A stretch of DNA of 64,000 nt from Liquidambar formosana (Eukaryota; Streptophyta; Magnoliopsida; Saxifragales; Altingiaceae). Location: contig CM077821.1 in NCBI GenBank assembly GCA_039720395.1, positions 39,244,792-39,308,791 on the forward strand, written 5' to 3'. Both the position numbers and the translations under genes were made by a program. Numbering within the stretch: position 1 is the stretch's first letter; each line of letters opens with the position of its first letter. Under the pieces are notes generated by a model that was given only the letters and a program-made list of their open reading frames with translations, ran no database searches and was not told the DNA's origin. Shown in pieces: positions 24,563 through 36,501 of the stretch.

Positions 24563-26470
24563 ATGTTCAAACTCAAAAACCAATGCTTTTCATTCTTTGA
24601 CAAACATGACAAACTTCGTTTCTTATCAGCTTATTCTGCAACAGCCATGGTGGACTCCATAACACCACCACAAAATCATCAACAAACCTCCATATTTTCC
24701 CATACCCAGATTGTAGAAACATCCGAATCCCATTCTCCACACTCTTTTGACCCAAGATTCTATATCACTGCACTACTAAACTGTAAAACCCTCTCTCAAA
24801 TTAGACAAGTTCATGCCCATATTGTTGTAAATGGAATGCTCCACAACCTCATTGTTTCAAACAAGCTTCTTTACATATACTGTCATTATAGAGCTTTGGG
24901 TGATGCTTATGCTTTGTTTGATGGGATGATAGAGAGAGACCCAGTTTCATGGAGTGTAATGGTTGGTGGATTTGCCAAAGTTGGTGATTTTGTGAATTGT
25001 TTTGAGATATTTAGGGAGGTTATTCGATCCGGGGTACGACCTGATAATTATACATTGCCTTTTGTTATAAGGGCTTGTAGGGATACAACCGACCTGCAAA
25101 TGGGTAGGTTGATTCACCACACCGTGTACAAATCTGGGATGCATTCAGATCATTTTGTGTGTGCGGCGCTTGTGGACATGTATTCGAAATGTGGGGTAAT
25201 TGAGGACGCTCGACGATTGTTTGATAAAATGCTGAACAGGGACCTTGTGACTTGGACGGTCATGATTGGTGCGTTTGCTGAGTGTGGGAATGCCAATGAA
25301 TCGTTGGTTCTGTTTGATCGGATGAGAGAGGAAGGTGTTGTACCAGATAAGGTTGCTATGGTGACTGTTGTCTATGCATGTGCAAAATTAGGGGCTATGC
25401 ATAAGGCTAGACTTGTCCATGATTATATATGGAGCAAGAAGTTTTCACTGGATGTGATCTTGGGGACGGCAATGATTGATATGTATGCTAAGTGTGGGAG
25501 TGTTGATTCTGCAAGGGAAATATTTGATGGCATGAAAGAAAAGAATGTTATTTCATGGAGTGCGATGATTGCTGCTTATGGGTATCATGGGCAAGGCAGG
25601 AAAGCTCTTGATTTGTTCCCTATGATGCTGAGAAGTGGGATATTGCCAAATAGGATCACCTTTGTCTCGCTGTTGTATGCTTGTAGTCATGCAGGTTTGG
25701 TTGAAGAAGGTCTGCAGTTTTTCTCTTCGATGTGGAAAGATTACTTTGTGAGACCAGATGTTAAACATAGTACATGTATGGTTGATCTCTTAGGCCGCGC
25801 TGGTAGACTTGATGAGGCCTTCGATTTGATTGAAAGAATGACGGTTAAGAAAGACGAGGGTCTGTGGGGTGCTTTACTTGGGGCATGTAGAATCCATGGA
25901 CATACAGAGCTGGCTGAAAAGGCTGCAAAATCCCTTCTTGAATTACAACCCCGAAACCCGGGGCACTATGTATTGCTTTCAAATATTTATGCCAATGCAG
26001 GTAAGTGGGAAGATGTGGCCAAAATTAGGGAACTTATGAACCAAAGGAGATTAAAGAAAGTTCCTGGTTGGACATGGATTGAAGTGGATAACAAGATCCA
26101 TCAATTTAGTGTAGGAGATATGACTCATCCATGGTCTAAGGAGATCTATAAGATGATGAATAGTTTGTGTAAGAAGTTGGAGTTGGCTGGTTATGTCCCT
26201 GATACGGATTTTGTGTTACATGATGTGGATGAGGAACTTAAGGCAGGAATCTTGTACACTCATAGCGAAAAGTTGGCAATTGCATTCGGTCTTATTGCTA
26301 CACCTGAGGGTACTCCTATAAGAATTACAAAGAATCTTAGGGTTTGCGGTGATTGCCATACATTTTGTAAATTTGTCTCGGCGATTGCACAGAGGGTGAT
26401 TATTGTTCGAGATGCAAATCGGTTTCACCACTTCAAGGAAGGGGCTTGTTCTTGCGGTGACTATTGGTAA
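24563..26470 (+). CDS. DYW-class pentatricopeptide repeat protein, intronless
   Basis: A single exon encodes 635 residues. The start is ATG at 24563 (MFKLKNQCFSFFDK); the frame is open 30 bases upstream, but without an ATG. The basic, Phe- and Ser-rich N-terminus suggests organelle targeting. PPR motifs of the PLS class follow from about residue 75 (for example VSWSVMVGGFAKVGDFVNCF, VTWTVMIGAFAECGNA, VISWSAMIAAYGYHGQGRKA). The E region ends with a PG-box-like PGWTWIEVDNKIHQFSVGD. The DYW domain has the HSE zinc/catalytic motif at 567-569, CGDCH at 595-599, and the C-terminal DYW tripeptide. Such proteins bind organelle transcripts and usually direct C-to-U editing; the target is unknown. It lies 1.5 kb downstream of KIN5C on the same strand. 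A damaged copy lies at 53571. Confidence 0.95.
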   Translation: MFKLKNQCFSFFDKHDKLRFLSAYSATAMVDSITPPQNHQQTSIFSHTQIVETSESHSPHSFDPRFYITALLNCKTLSQIRQVHAHIVVNGMLHNLIVSNKLLYIYCHYRALGDAYALFDGMIERDPVSWSVMVGGFAKVGDFVNCFEIFREVIRSGVRPDNYTLPFVIRACRDTTDLQMGRLIHHTVYKSGMHSDHFVCAALVDMYSKCGVIEDARRLFDKMLNRDLVTWTVMIGAFAECGNANESLVLFDRMREEGVVPDKVAMVTVVYACAKLGAMHKARLVHDYIWSKKFSLDVILGTAMIDMYAKCGSVDSAREIFDGMKEKNVISWSAMIAAYGYHGQGRKALDLFPMMLRSGILPNRITFVSLLYACSHAGLVEEGLQFFSSMWKDYFVRPDVKHSTCMVDLLGRAGRLDEAFDLIERMTVKKDEGLWGALLGACRIHGHTELAEKAAKSLLELQPRNPGHYVLLSNIYANAGKWEDVAKIRELMNQRRLKKVPGWTWIEVDNKIHQFSVGDMTHPWSKEIYKMMNSLCKKLELAGYVPDTDFVLHDVDEELKAGILYTHSEKLAIAFGLIATPEGTPIRITKNLRVCGDCHTFCKFVSAIAQRVIIVRDANRFHHFKEGACSCGDYW

Positions 26471-26956
26471 CTAGCTTCCTCCACATTAAGGAGGGTGAGT
26501 TTCTCTTCTCTTGCTCTATAATGTATAAGCGTGCATGGCGTAGTTTACTAATTATAAATCTCTTCTGCTCTTAATTTCTCGAACAAGGATCTGTATGTAG
26601 GATTTCATGTCCGTTCTTTGATTGTTAACTTTATTCAATGTATCCATGTGGAATTTTGTAACAACAAAGACAATTATGAATGAATTTCATCCTAAACAAT
26701 CTGCATTCTTTATGAGTTTCATCCTTTACACCTGTACTACAATGTACTACTTGTGGGGACAGACGGACAGTCTAGTAGAGTCAATGAGGTTTGGTGAACA
26801 CTCTACATTGGAATACTGTACGTAAATATATCCTAAGATTACATTATTTTCTTGATATATCCAGTGACTAAAAAACAACCATCTAGTTTTTGAATTTAGG
26901 AAAATCCATTAGGGCATCATTCTATTGGATGGCAGCTGCGTAAGCATGGATGGTAA

Positions 26957-27583
26957 ACAAGCGCCGCGGCAGCGAGTTCGGAGGATGCTTGGAAGATATT
27001 TACCGAAAATATACAGGCCAGAGGGGCTTATAGTGCGAAGGAAGAGAGTTTGGAGAATGAGGTAAGAATGTGTGCTTCGAATTTTTGATAATTTATTGTA
27101 TTTTTGTTTAATTTCATTTACTCCATTTTGTATCTATGGTTGAGATTCATGACACTGATTGAAGTGGAATTTCTGATATATTGTATTCGAAGTATATGGA
27201 ATTGGTTTTATTATTGCTTATTGCGTAGAGAAGAGAAGGAACATTATAGAAATTTGGGATTTTTTACTGAACCTTGGGTTGCTCTGTTTGCGTTGTTGAA
27301 AGTGCACAGTTGGATGGGTTTATGCTGGGCTCAAGTCTTAGTTTTGGAGTTACTATTATTCTCACAATTGTATACGGTGGGTGCTGTTTCTTGGCTCCAA
27401 AGTACTATCATCACGAAATCATGCTAGTGGCCTAGCAGGTTTTGGTCTTTTTCAAAGCCAAGCATCCAGTACTTAGATGACACTCACGACTTACCAGCAC
27501 TCTTGTGATGCAAAGTCAGCTTAACCCACTAAGTAGAAGGGAAGGAAGTAAACGAGCACACAAGAACACTTTAATTACACTTA
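26957..27583. other. Sequence beyond the duplication edge; possible exon remnant
   Basis: Right after the duplication edge, 26970-27061 is GC-richer and open in two frames up to a plausible donor (GAGAATGAG|GTAAGA). One frame reads EDAWKIFTENIQARGAYSAK. I do not recognise it. No acceptor or partner exon was identified, so it may be a gene fragment or chance. Confidence 0.25.
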
Positions 27584-27953
27584 GGCTATGTATGGATTGA
27601 GAGAAATGGAGATGCGAGAGAATAAGGGATTGTTAAATTGGGAGGGAAGAGAAATGAAATAAAGAGAAATGGAGAGAAAATAGAGCCTTTATCTTTCTCC
27701 CCAAATCGGAGAGATTTGGAGAGAAAATGAGAGAGTGAATATGGGTGATGAAATGACAAATATATCATTATACAACTTTTGTTTAATATGAAAAAAAGGG
27801 TAATAATGTAATTGCCTGTAATTACTTTCTCTTCTCTTCTAATGAGGTCTATCTAACCTAACCAAACAGGATGGATAGAAAGTTAAATTCTCTTATTTTC
27901 TCTTGATGAGATTCGGTTCTCTTTTCTCTATTTCTCTTAATCCATTCAAAGCC
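27584..27953. mobile_element. Tourist-like MITE
   Basis: A 370-bp element with ends GGCTATGTATGGATTGAGAG and complementary AATCCATTCAAAGCC, flanked by TTA on both sides. The arms are rich in GAGAGAAATGG and its complement. It is non-coding. Confidence 0.8.
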
Positions 27954-28046
27954 TTAGAAAAAGGGGTTGCTTGAGCAGTTTTAACTTAGATTTGCCATAG
28001 AGAAGGAAACAAATATTGATTAATTACAATAACGGGTTTAGAAAAA

Positions 28047-28266
28047 GGGTTTCCTTAACGTATGTTTTAAGGATACATGTTAAGCTGCAATAAATGAGGC
28101 AATCATTGTATGAGAAATGGTGAAAATGTATGGTGAATATGCATGGAAAACAGTGCAAATTGCTTAGAAAATGTGAAAATGCTTAGAAAATTGTACAAAT
28201 ATATTTCTAATGCAATGATTATCTCATTTATTGCATCTTAACTAGGGGCACGAGTTTAAGAAAATC
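28047..28266. mobile_element. MITE with a 10-bp direct flank repeat (Mutator-like)
   Basis: Inverted arms (TTAAGCTGCAATAAATGAG against the complement of CTCATTTATTGCATCTTAA) lie between two copies of TTTAGAAAAA at 28037-28046 and 28267-28276. A 9-10 bp duplication suggests the Mutator superfamily. It lies about 200 bp 3' of the ankyrin gene stop codon. Confidence 0.75.
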
Positions 28267-28467
28267 TTTAGAAAAATTGCAAGCGTTATCCCAAACAAGC
28301 ACAAATCCTAACCCCGCCTTAATATATGTTTTAATAATCCTGGGCATCAAAATACCTTATTTAAATAAACTGACTTAAACTAAGGAAAACTGGAACGGAG
28401 TCCTCGTCCACCAGTCCAAAGAGGCCCGTCGTCCCATCGAACAGAGTTCAATTAGGCTGCAGCACTT

Positions 28468-31400
28468 TCACTTCTCCTTTACAAAAATGCCAGGGCCATA
28501 TGTGGACTTGATCATATCCACGAGGAGGGGAAATTGCAAGGACACAAATAAGGTCACCGGTAGAGAGGCGCACATAGCCACCGGAATGAGTATCCATGCC
28601 TTTTTGTTGACAAACACAAGATAGAGTGTGGCAGCAAAGGTCATCATCATAGCTGTTATGGAGAGAAAGAGGGTAACAAGGCCGGCAATTAACCTCTTTG
28701 GTAGGGCAGAGAGAAAATCAGCTTCTGCATAGCGTGCGGTGAGGATGGACAAGAACATTAACAGGGAAGCGGTGGCCGAGAAGAGAGAGAGTGCATTTGA
28801 GATGAGAAAGATCATAAAGCCTGGGTCTTTAGAGAAAATTGGGAGGCCGCTATCGCCATTGTTGCCACCTGGTACAGTGATGGCCGCTGCAAATGCTATG
28901 GTGGCAATGAGTGCAGCAGCGATTGTGCATGAATTTGCCGTGTCTTTCATCCATTTTTCTCCTTCTTTAACCAAGTCCTCGTGTTCCTCCGTAAATATAA
29001 CTGCAGGTGTTTTTTTTTTGAAGTTTTCCTTCTCTCTGCAGGCAGGCGATACAAAAGATTCCACTTCCTGTACGAGAACCGTAAACTTTAAAACAAAAAA
29101 TTGAAGCAAGTTTTATCTGTTTCTAAGAGATGATAAATGAGTAAATTTTCTAGGAAATAAAAAAGGAAAAAAGAAAAAAACAAAGTATCGTTCAAAGTTC
29201 AAACTAATTTAGTGGCTTGGCATGGAATAGCTTGGGCCTGAATTTGCTGGGAAAATGCAGAACCAGATGTCATGTGTTTGGGATAAAATGATATTGATCA
29301 TGGATTACCTTATACCATTGCAATTCACGCTGCATTTGCAGAGCTGCACCGGAAACAAGATGCAGGCGATGTAGAGGAGCCAACTTTGCAGCACAATGCA
29401 AACTATTATTGCCGTCCTGGTCCCGCGTTTCATTTCTTAGGATATATTTATACCTACTCTCTTGGTTTAAGAGGTTGTAAATATTTTCACGACGGTGCAT
29501 AATTGCCACCATGAACATAGTGTAGTACAGTTCATCCCGAATCAAAAATGTATCGGGAAATGCCTCCAAAATGGCTTCTGCAATCTCACGGATTCCTAAT
29601 TTTGCTGCCAAACAGAATGACGGTTTGAACATGGCCGCTTTTGATGCACCCAAACTTGTAGAATCCGCCGGCGCCGGGCACAAACATTTCAGAAGTTGAC
29701 GTGTTTGAGCATGCATCATTTTGGTGTCCTGTATACACTTTATCTGCGGTGCTGCATGCAATTAAAATCAACTCGATCAAGGATATATAACGCAAATTTT
29801 CCAATTGAATATTGTATGCCCTCAAGTGGAAAACTCTGGAGTTTCATACCTAATCCACCAAGTACTTCCCACACCACTGCACGCAGCTTGTGGCACACTA
29901 TTAGAGAAGAGATTAGTTATAATTTGGATGGAAAATGCAAAACTGATTTCAGCTATACATAAAGTCATTATAGCGACGGACGTGGCAATGTTGTCCCGGG
30001 TCCAATCCAATTACTGATTTGAGCTATACATATAGTCATTTGGGAGGGTTTCAATTTTTAGGTTTAATCATATTTAATGGGTCCTATAACTTCACCCTCC
30101 AAATGCAGATGTTGGTTGTTTTTTTTCTTTTTATAGGACTTGGGCAAATGATTGATATCTTGATCTCAGGTGAGCACACATCAGTCCCGCATTGGATTGT
30201 ATCTTCTGCATTGGTAGGTTATGAGGTATATTGAACCAATGCACGTGATACAATCCTTGCTGTTGATATAAGTTATATGTATCAGTATATGCTCACCTAA
30301 TCGGATTGTATATATCGGTCCTAGTCATATACGGACGTGTTGAAATAAGGTATGTCAGTATAATATTACCATAGTTACAACATGCACGGCATAAACACAC
30401 CACACCGATATAGCAAATATTCAAAATTTAATATACGACACATCAAGGCACAACACTAACAAAGTATATAATTTACATACAATTATAGCATATCATATCG
30501 CATTACAAACATACATCCTTCAAAACAAATCCATTCGTATTGTTTTTGAATACACTAGTCGAATTGGTCATAAAAAAGATAGGACAAAAAAGAGAGCGAT
30601 GAATAAGAAAAAGAATAAGACAATGCAAAGAGATATGTGTCGTGTCAGAAGAGTATCATATCTGACCCTGCTATGTCACTTCCATGGTAATGTTCATTTT
30701 TTTAAATATATTGTAATATTAAACTATTAACAACCAACATCTGTCTAGAATATTGTAGTATTAAACTATTAATAACCTATTATTCCCTCTAAAAATAATT
30801 CCCAAAGTTACTCTCCTCCATCCCATATAGATATGCTATCTCCCATTTTGGGCCGCCCCAAAATATTTATCATGAAATGCCAAATTATAAAATTTTTACA
30901 CTTTTCTTACTACACTTTATTATACATTTACATTTATAGATTCAATGCATTGAGAGTTGGAAAAAAGTATTTTTGAAAAGAAAATGTTGAATGGGAAACA
31001 AATTGATGTAGAATCAATTAATGCATATATTGATGGATTTTCTTAATCTACATGTTTTGTCAAGGTGGCCTTTGTGGTCATTGAATGTATATGCAGTTAG
31101 CTTTTTATGTGGTTAATTGCATACGCTATATAATATCTGATTGTGGATAAATTGTGAACAAGAAAATTTTGACGAACCGGAAATGAAAAATGGAACCCAT
31201 GAAGACATCCGCGCATGCACTTGAAAGCTTTCGGCTGTGTTCTCCCCCTTTTCCACATCTTCTCCACTGGGCTTGTTACAATCATTCTTAAACTTCACAG
31301 GAACACCTTCAAGATGAAACAGATGGAGAATTACGCTTTTCCCAATACACACACATATATATATATATATAAACTGCTATATTTCAGGTAAAACCTGCAA

Positions 31401-32054
31401 ACGCAACACGTACTATCGTAGAAGAAAATCAGTTCAAGTCCATTTCAAATTCCTTATGTTGCATCTCCTGAAATTACTGCATTATGTGGTTGTACGTTTT
31501 GAAGAATATCTATAAATTACCCTTCCATTTCAAATTCGAAAAAGAACGATCATGAAAAGAAACAATTTCAGGAATTGCAAGAATGAAAAAGAAAAGGAAA
31601 AATGTGTTTGGGATCGCCTGGGGTCAGGTTCGTGTGCATGTTAAGCACAAATCTCGTAAGTCCTTGTCTCAAGTGCGTATATATTTACATATATATATAG
31701 GATGATAGTCAAGTGAGTATGCGCTAATATAACTTATATCTGCCTCGCATTGGAGGTTGTGCATTATGGGGTACATTGGGTTAGTACATGAGATACAACC
31801 CATAATGCGTAGTCTTACATTCGGCTAATTAATGCATGAGATACAACGTATAATGCATGGTGTTGCTATAAATTGTATCAATATGTGCTCACTAGACCGA
31901 GACTATATATATATATATATATATTACTTTGATAATGTGCGGGATATCTCAAATATCCCGTACGATCACAGTTGTCCATAAATGACACGTGCGCACACGT
32001 GTCGTCCACGGACTGCTGTGATCAAATGGGATATCCGGGATATCCCATTTGAGG

Positions 32055-32100
<46 letters not shown>

Positions 32101-35100
32101 TTATGTTCTCATCAGCACGTGTTGATATAAGTTATATAAGTTATATATATATATATATATATACTAGTTGTCGGGCACAGGCGATGCGTGTGCAATAAAA
32201 TGAAAAAATGAGAATTTTGGGGGGTTATGTAATTTGTAGAAGAGATATAAGAATGTGGGGGAGAAAGGGAGTTTTTTTAAAAAATTTTTTAATTAGGAGA
32301 TAAACATGAGAAAGAGAGAGAGAGAGAGAGAGTTAGAGAGTGAGGAGAAGTAGGAGAAAATGTTGGGTGGTAACTGTTTTCAAGTTTTGAAATTACTAAA
32401 TTATCTATTAGCCTAATGAAATTTTAAGGGTTTTTTAGTAATTCTAGATGCAATCCAATGACAAAGTGCATGAATTCTCTTAATAGTATAGGTATATAAG
32501 TGTGTGTCCAGGTGTGTTTCTGTTATGGGCTTAGCTGAGAGAGGAGAAGGGGTGGGGGTTGTTGGGCTGGGGTATACTAGTTTCCAGAAAGATACATACG
32601 CCTAACAATACCTGCACTGTATAAATCTGAAGACAAAAGAAGAGGCAAGCAGACTAGCAATGCTATATATCTCAAAACTTTTCCCTAAATTCAAGAGTCT
32701 AAATAAGATGGCAAATTATATTGGTATCGGAGCAATTCAAATTTCAAAATTCGATTTTTTGGATGCTATTTTGTCACACCATTTGAGATGGATGTTGAAT
32801 TTGGGATATATAGCATGCATTTTCCAACAGGTAATCAAATAATATTGGGAGAAAAGAATGGACATATTGTTTTCCAACAGGTAATCAAATCAGGCCAAAA
32901 TAACTGAATAATCCCCATTCTGTGTTTGAGCGCAAAAATCACGAACAACAATATCAGACGTTCTCTCCTTCTCTCGTTCCTTCCTCTTCAAACCAGTTAC
33001 AATATCGAACATTCTCTTGTTCCCTCCTCCTTAAATCAGTCAGTTACTCTTCCGAGCAGACATCATATCAAGTTGCAACGGAAGATCGAATGGACTCTAT
33101 TCGTTGATTGTTGACAATCTATTGTCGAAGTTCAATTATCAAGTGGTGACATGCGATGGTTCAAAAAAATGGTCAGAATCATGCCCCTTTTTTAGGATTA
33201 GATTGTTTTTTGATGATTGGGAAAAACCCTATATATGTGAATAAGTTTGTTTTAACAACTATGAAGTGGTTTAAAACACTGAAAATCTTAATAGCACCCA
33301 AATCCGAATTAATTTGATATAATGCTGTCAAAGACTCAGTTATTCAGTTGATTTATGTTTTATTATGCAAATGTTGATTCGTATTCATGGTAACAGAAGG
33401 GGCTTTGTAATATCAATAAAAAATATGGATATTTGTTCAAAAAAATCGACTTATTAAGTTGTAAAGTTAACCACGGTATCACAACGGGATTGATTGAACT
33501 AGCCCTCTGTTATGCAACTCCTACAATGCTTGTCAAACCTTTACAATACATTAGTTATTAAGTGATTTTATAAAATTGCATGAAAATCTTAGGTGGTGTT
33601 TAATTTTTATTCAAAGTTCTCTTAAATTTATTGCCCATTCTTACTTAAAACAAGAATTATTTACAGAGAAACTATTGTTTGGTTTTGAAATTCTAACTAG
33701 GGATGGGGGGTTGTTCTTTGTTAATGCTTATTTAAGCTCAAATCCTTGTAACCAAAAAATAATTAGAAAATTGTGAATGAATTATTAACCTTTGGCCTTT
33801 TAGAAGTTAATCTTTGCTTTTAACCCTTTGGTGGATTTCTTAGCATGTCTTTTTGGTGGATTCTTTTGGCTAAAGGATTGAATTTGACCTAATTTCACCT
33901 TTATCTCGCTGTTAATCGTGTTTGGTTCATTTCTTTTTGTTTTACCATTTATTTTCTAACATAAAAAACAATGGATAAGTTATTTTGTCACTTATTTTGT
34001 TACTTATTAAGTTATGTAGTTGTATTATTATTATTATTTTTTTTTTCCAATTTTCATCCAGTTATTTACAAAAACACATTTGTGCAATAAGGTCTATGTA
34101 TATAAGAAGCTATTAAGAGATATAATTAAGTTATTAAGTGATATTTGTGTATTATTGCACTCTTAGCAAGTTATTAAGTGAATACAATGGATAATTCAAA
34201 ATAACTTCAAATAAGTCATATAATAACTTGATATCACAAAGTAACTTGTTGCTAGTAATTTACATAATAACTTGGTTCCTAGTTAGTCATATAATATATA
34301 ATAACTTGATATCACATAGTAACTTGTTTTTGGGTAAGTCAAAGAGTAAGTCAAATGGTTGATTGGTGAGAGGAAGTGAAAAGGTGATAAGTATGAGAAG
34401 TAATTAATGTCTGAAATTCAGGAAATTCAAGAAAACATGGAAGGAAAATATTGCTATTAAATGAAATCCTTACAAATGTGGGATTGTGGAGTGAAACTAA
34501 TTATTATCTAATTTCTTAAATGACTGTAGGCCAATCTATTAAGCCAACAGGTTAGGCCCTATCATTTTGCATTGCAAATATATCCTTATTATATTATTTT
34601 ATGTAGTATATAATTAAAATCTGTGGTGAAGAATTTTTTTTTTCCGTCTATGTCCTTCTGAGACCCGCCCAACCTCTAGCTCCGGGTCCGACCCCTAGTC
34701 TGTACCCACTTGATTTCAAACAATTAATTTGATACATGTATCTACTGCATGGCTGCATGTAGATACATGTGTTTTGCGGGTTATTGCATGCATTATATCA
34801 CATTAATCAATTACCCCAGCGATCACATTAGCAAATATGATATGTATAGGAGGAATAAGTAACCTGATAGTGGATTTTACAAAATATAATTGCCACAAAA
34901 AGTTATTGAGAATTAGTGTAAAACTGTTATAAGAATTTTATAAAAATGTCTCAAGCACGTGTATACACACACACACACATATATAGGATGACAGTTAAGT
35001 ATGTGCTAATATAACTTATATTAGCCTCGCATTAGAGGTTATACCTCGTGCATTATGGGGTACATTGGGCTAATACTTGAGATACAACCCATAATGCAAA

Positions 35101-36480
35101 GTGTTACATTGGGCTAATTAATGCATGAGATACAACCCATAATACATGGTGTTGATATAAATCATATCAATGCGTGCTCACCTGACCAAGGCTATCTATC
35201 TATCTATCTATCTATCTATATACACACACACACACACACACATACAATTGTGATTATGTGCGGGATATCTTAGATATCCCGTATGATCATTGTCGTCCAT
35301 AAATGACACGTGCAAGCGCGTGAATGTACGCGTGTCATTCACGGACTATCGTAATTGAAAATCCCACATTTGAGCAACCCTGTATGTTACACGCCTATAT
35401 AACAATGCCTGCACTACATAAATCTGAAGACAAAAGAAGAGGCAAACAGACAAGAGCAATGCTACATATCCCAAAACTTTTTCCTAAATTCAAGATTCAA
35501 AATAAGATGGCATATTATATTGGTATTGGAAAAATTCAAATTTCAAAATTCAATTTTGTGGTTGCCATGTTGTCACACTATTTGAGATGGATGTTGAATT
35601 TGGGATATATAGCATGCATTTTCCAACAGGTAATCAAATAATATTGGGAGAAAAGAATGGAGCGGAGAAACTCAACGAGAATAGATGAAGCGTTGCCAAA
35701 AATTAAACTGACGTCCGCTTGGGAATGCAGAAGGCTTTCCAGCTAATGTATACAAAGCAATCTGTTGACCAGAAGGTGCCCATGTAGCCAAGCTAGGGTA
35801 ACACTGAACTAATTGTAGAGCCAAGTCTGTAAATTAAGAGTAAAAACATTAATCCAATATACATGTATAAGAGCAGATGAAAAAAAAAAAATGCTGAAGA
35901 GGAAATTTTGAGATCGAGGAAGTCGCCAATATTACTCACCGTAAAATTCGGATGTTATCATACTAGTGAGAAGGTCAAAACCAGCTTTATTTGCGAAGGG
36001 AAATGGATCCTCATCGGCTATGGTGACTGTCATTAAATACGAAACCATCTCCTTCTGGTCAAATGCAGCAGCGAATTGGATAGGCGTCCACCCTCCGTTA
36101 TGAATATTAGCCAAGTATGGGTTGTGTTCCACTAATAACTTGGCTGCCTCAATATTGCCAAATATTGCAGCATTGTGAAGGGTCGTCCTGCCCCAAATAT
36201 TGTTTAAATACGCTAGTTCCGAAGATGGTATCAGTTTCAATAACTCCTTCACAAAATGAGTATTAACATTCCTTCTCCCAACTGAAACTGCTACGTGGAG
36301 CACTGTTTCCCCGATTTCATTGATCACGGCAGTGGCTGCAGATTGGTCACCGTCCAAGAACCTTTTGGCGCTCTCCCAGTCACCTTTGATTGCAGCTTTG
36401 TACAGTGGCATGTATTGGCTGTAATCATCCTCTCCTTCATATTCATCTGTCAGACTTGATTGTGATGAAAAGCTGGGCAT
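28468..36480 (-). CDS. Ankyrin-repeat membrane protein with PGG domain (ITN1/ACD6-related), about 6 exons
   Basis: Minus-strand exons: 36480-35940, 35826-35677, 31306-about 31160 (3' edge uncertain), about 29890-29850, 29751-29309 and 29067-28468. Splice phases agree where I could check them. The length is about 640 residues. The start is ATG at 36480 (MPSFSSQSSLTDEYEGE). Exon 1 holds ankyrin repeats (GETVLHVAVSVGRR, GRTTLHNAAIFGNIEAAKLL, GWTPIQFAAAFDQKE). Exon 2 has LAGKPSAFPSGRQFNFWQRF, typical of this family. Exon 5 has MMHAQTRQLLKCLC and a last ankyrin GNNSLHCAAKLA. Exon 6 is the PGG domain (WMKDTANSCTIAAALIATIA, AAAITVPGG) with four hydrophobic spans. Family members sit in the plasma membrane and act in salt-stress or defence signalling. 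Intron 2 (31307-35676) is swollen by repeats. The weakest part of the model is the exon 3-4 junction. Confidence 0.85.
30150..30325. repeat. TA-tract-associated palindromic repeat family copy
   Basis: It contains CAGGTGAGCACACATCAGTC, TTGGATTGTATCTTCTGCAT, CACGTGATACAATCC, GTTGATATAAGTTATATG and TATGCTCACCTAATC, then TGTATATAT. The terminal GTGAGCA and TGCTCAC words are inverted. It lies in an intron of the ankyrin gene. Confidence 0.7.
30330..31100. other. Intron sequence with a partial Stowaway-like end
   Basis: At about 30808-30860, CTCCTCCATCCCATATAGA and GGGCCGCCCCAAAAT resemble one Stowaway end. No matching right end was found, so it is a fragment. The rest is AT-rich and unrecognised. 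Confidence 0.4.
31700..32869. repeat. Intronic duplication, copy 1 (carries a Helitron)
   Basis: Blocks in order: a TA-associated family copy (31700-31912); a hairpin segment around GATCACAG...CTGTGATC with GGGATATC words (31936-32058); a (TA)n tract; a Helitron (32164-32492); and a tail (32608-32869) ending TTCCAACAGGTAATCAAATA and GGGAGAAAAGAATGGA. The same order without the Helitron occurs at 34983-35661. Both lie in intron 2 of the ankyrin gene. Confidence 0.8.
32164..32492 (-). mobile_element. Short Helitron, minus strand
   Basis: On the minus strand it ends with GCACACGCATCGCCTGTGC then CCGACAACTAG at 32164, followed by host T. The 5' end near 32492 reads CCTATACTATTAAGAG, where TC would be expected; the first base appears mutated. 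It is about 329 bp and non-coding, with a GA microsatellite inside (32310-32332). Confidence 0.7.
32870..34980. other. Ankyrin gene intron sequence with small internal duplications
   Basis: TTCCAACAGGTAATCAAAT is repeated immediately after the copy-1 edge (32822 and 32873). A local repeat at 32955-33050 alternates two CTCTC/TTC-rich units. 34733-34770 is a short near-perfect palindrome (ACATGTATCTAC, loop, GTAGATACATGT). No gene was seen. Confidence 0.5.
34983..35661. repeat. Intronic duplication, copy 2 (no Helitron)
   Basis: It matches 31700-32869 in block order: family copy (34983-35205), (CTAT)n and (CA)n tracts, hairpin segment (35255-35370), then the CTGCACTACATAAATCTGAA tail to GAATGGA at 35661. 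It stops 16 bp short of the exon 2 splice donor of the ankyrin gene. Confidence 0.8.
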
Positions 36481-36501
36481 CGCTGTTTGAATGGGCAGCA
36501 C

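Larger units (their letters stand above)
12638..26956 (+). repeat. Segmental duplication, source copy A
   Basis: This 14.3-kb block recurs in direct orientation at 42408-55949. Homology starts inside kinesin intron 1 (GGTTAGGGCATTTCTTCTTT) and ends just after GGATGGCAGCTGC and CATGGATGGTAA, about 490 bp past the PPR stop codon. Copy A holds the intact genes. It contains a Stowaway MITE (15292-15551) and about 370 bp near 23690-24060 that copy B lacks. In exon 3, 6 of 159 positions differ between copies. Confidence 0.95.

Noticed and set aside
24291..26431. Minus-strand frames of 60-71 codons over the PPR gene
   Set aside because: They are antisense shadows of a well-supported PPR reading frame, with no domains of their own.
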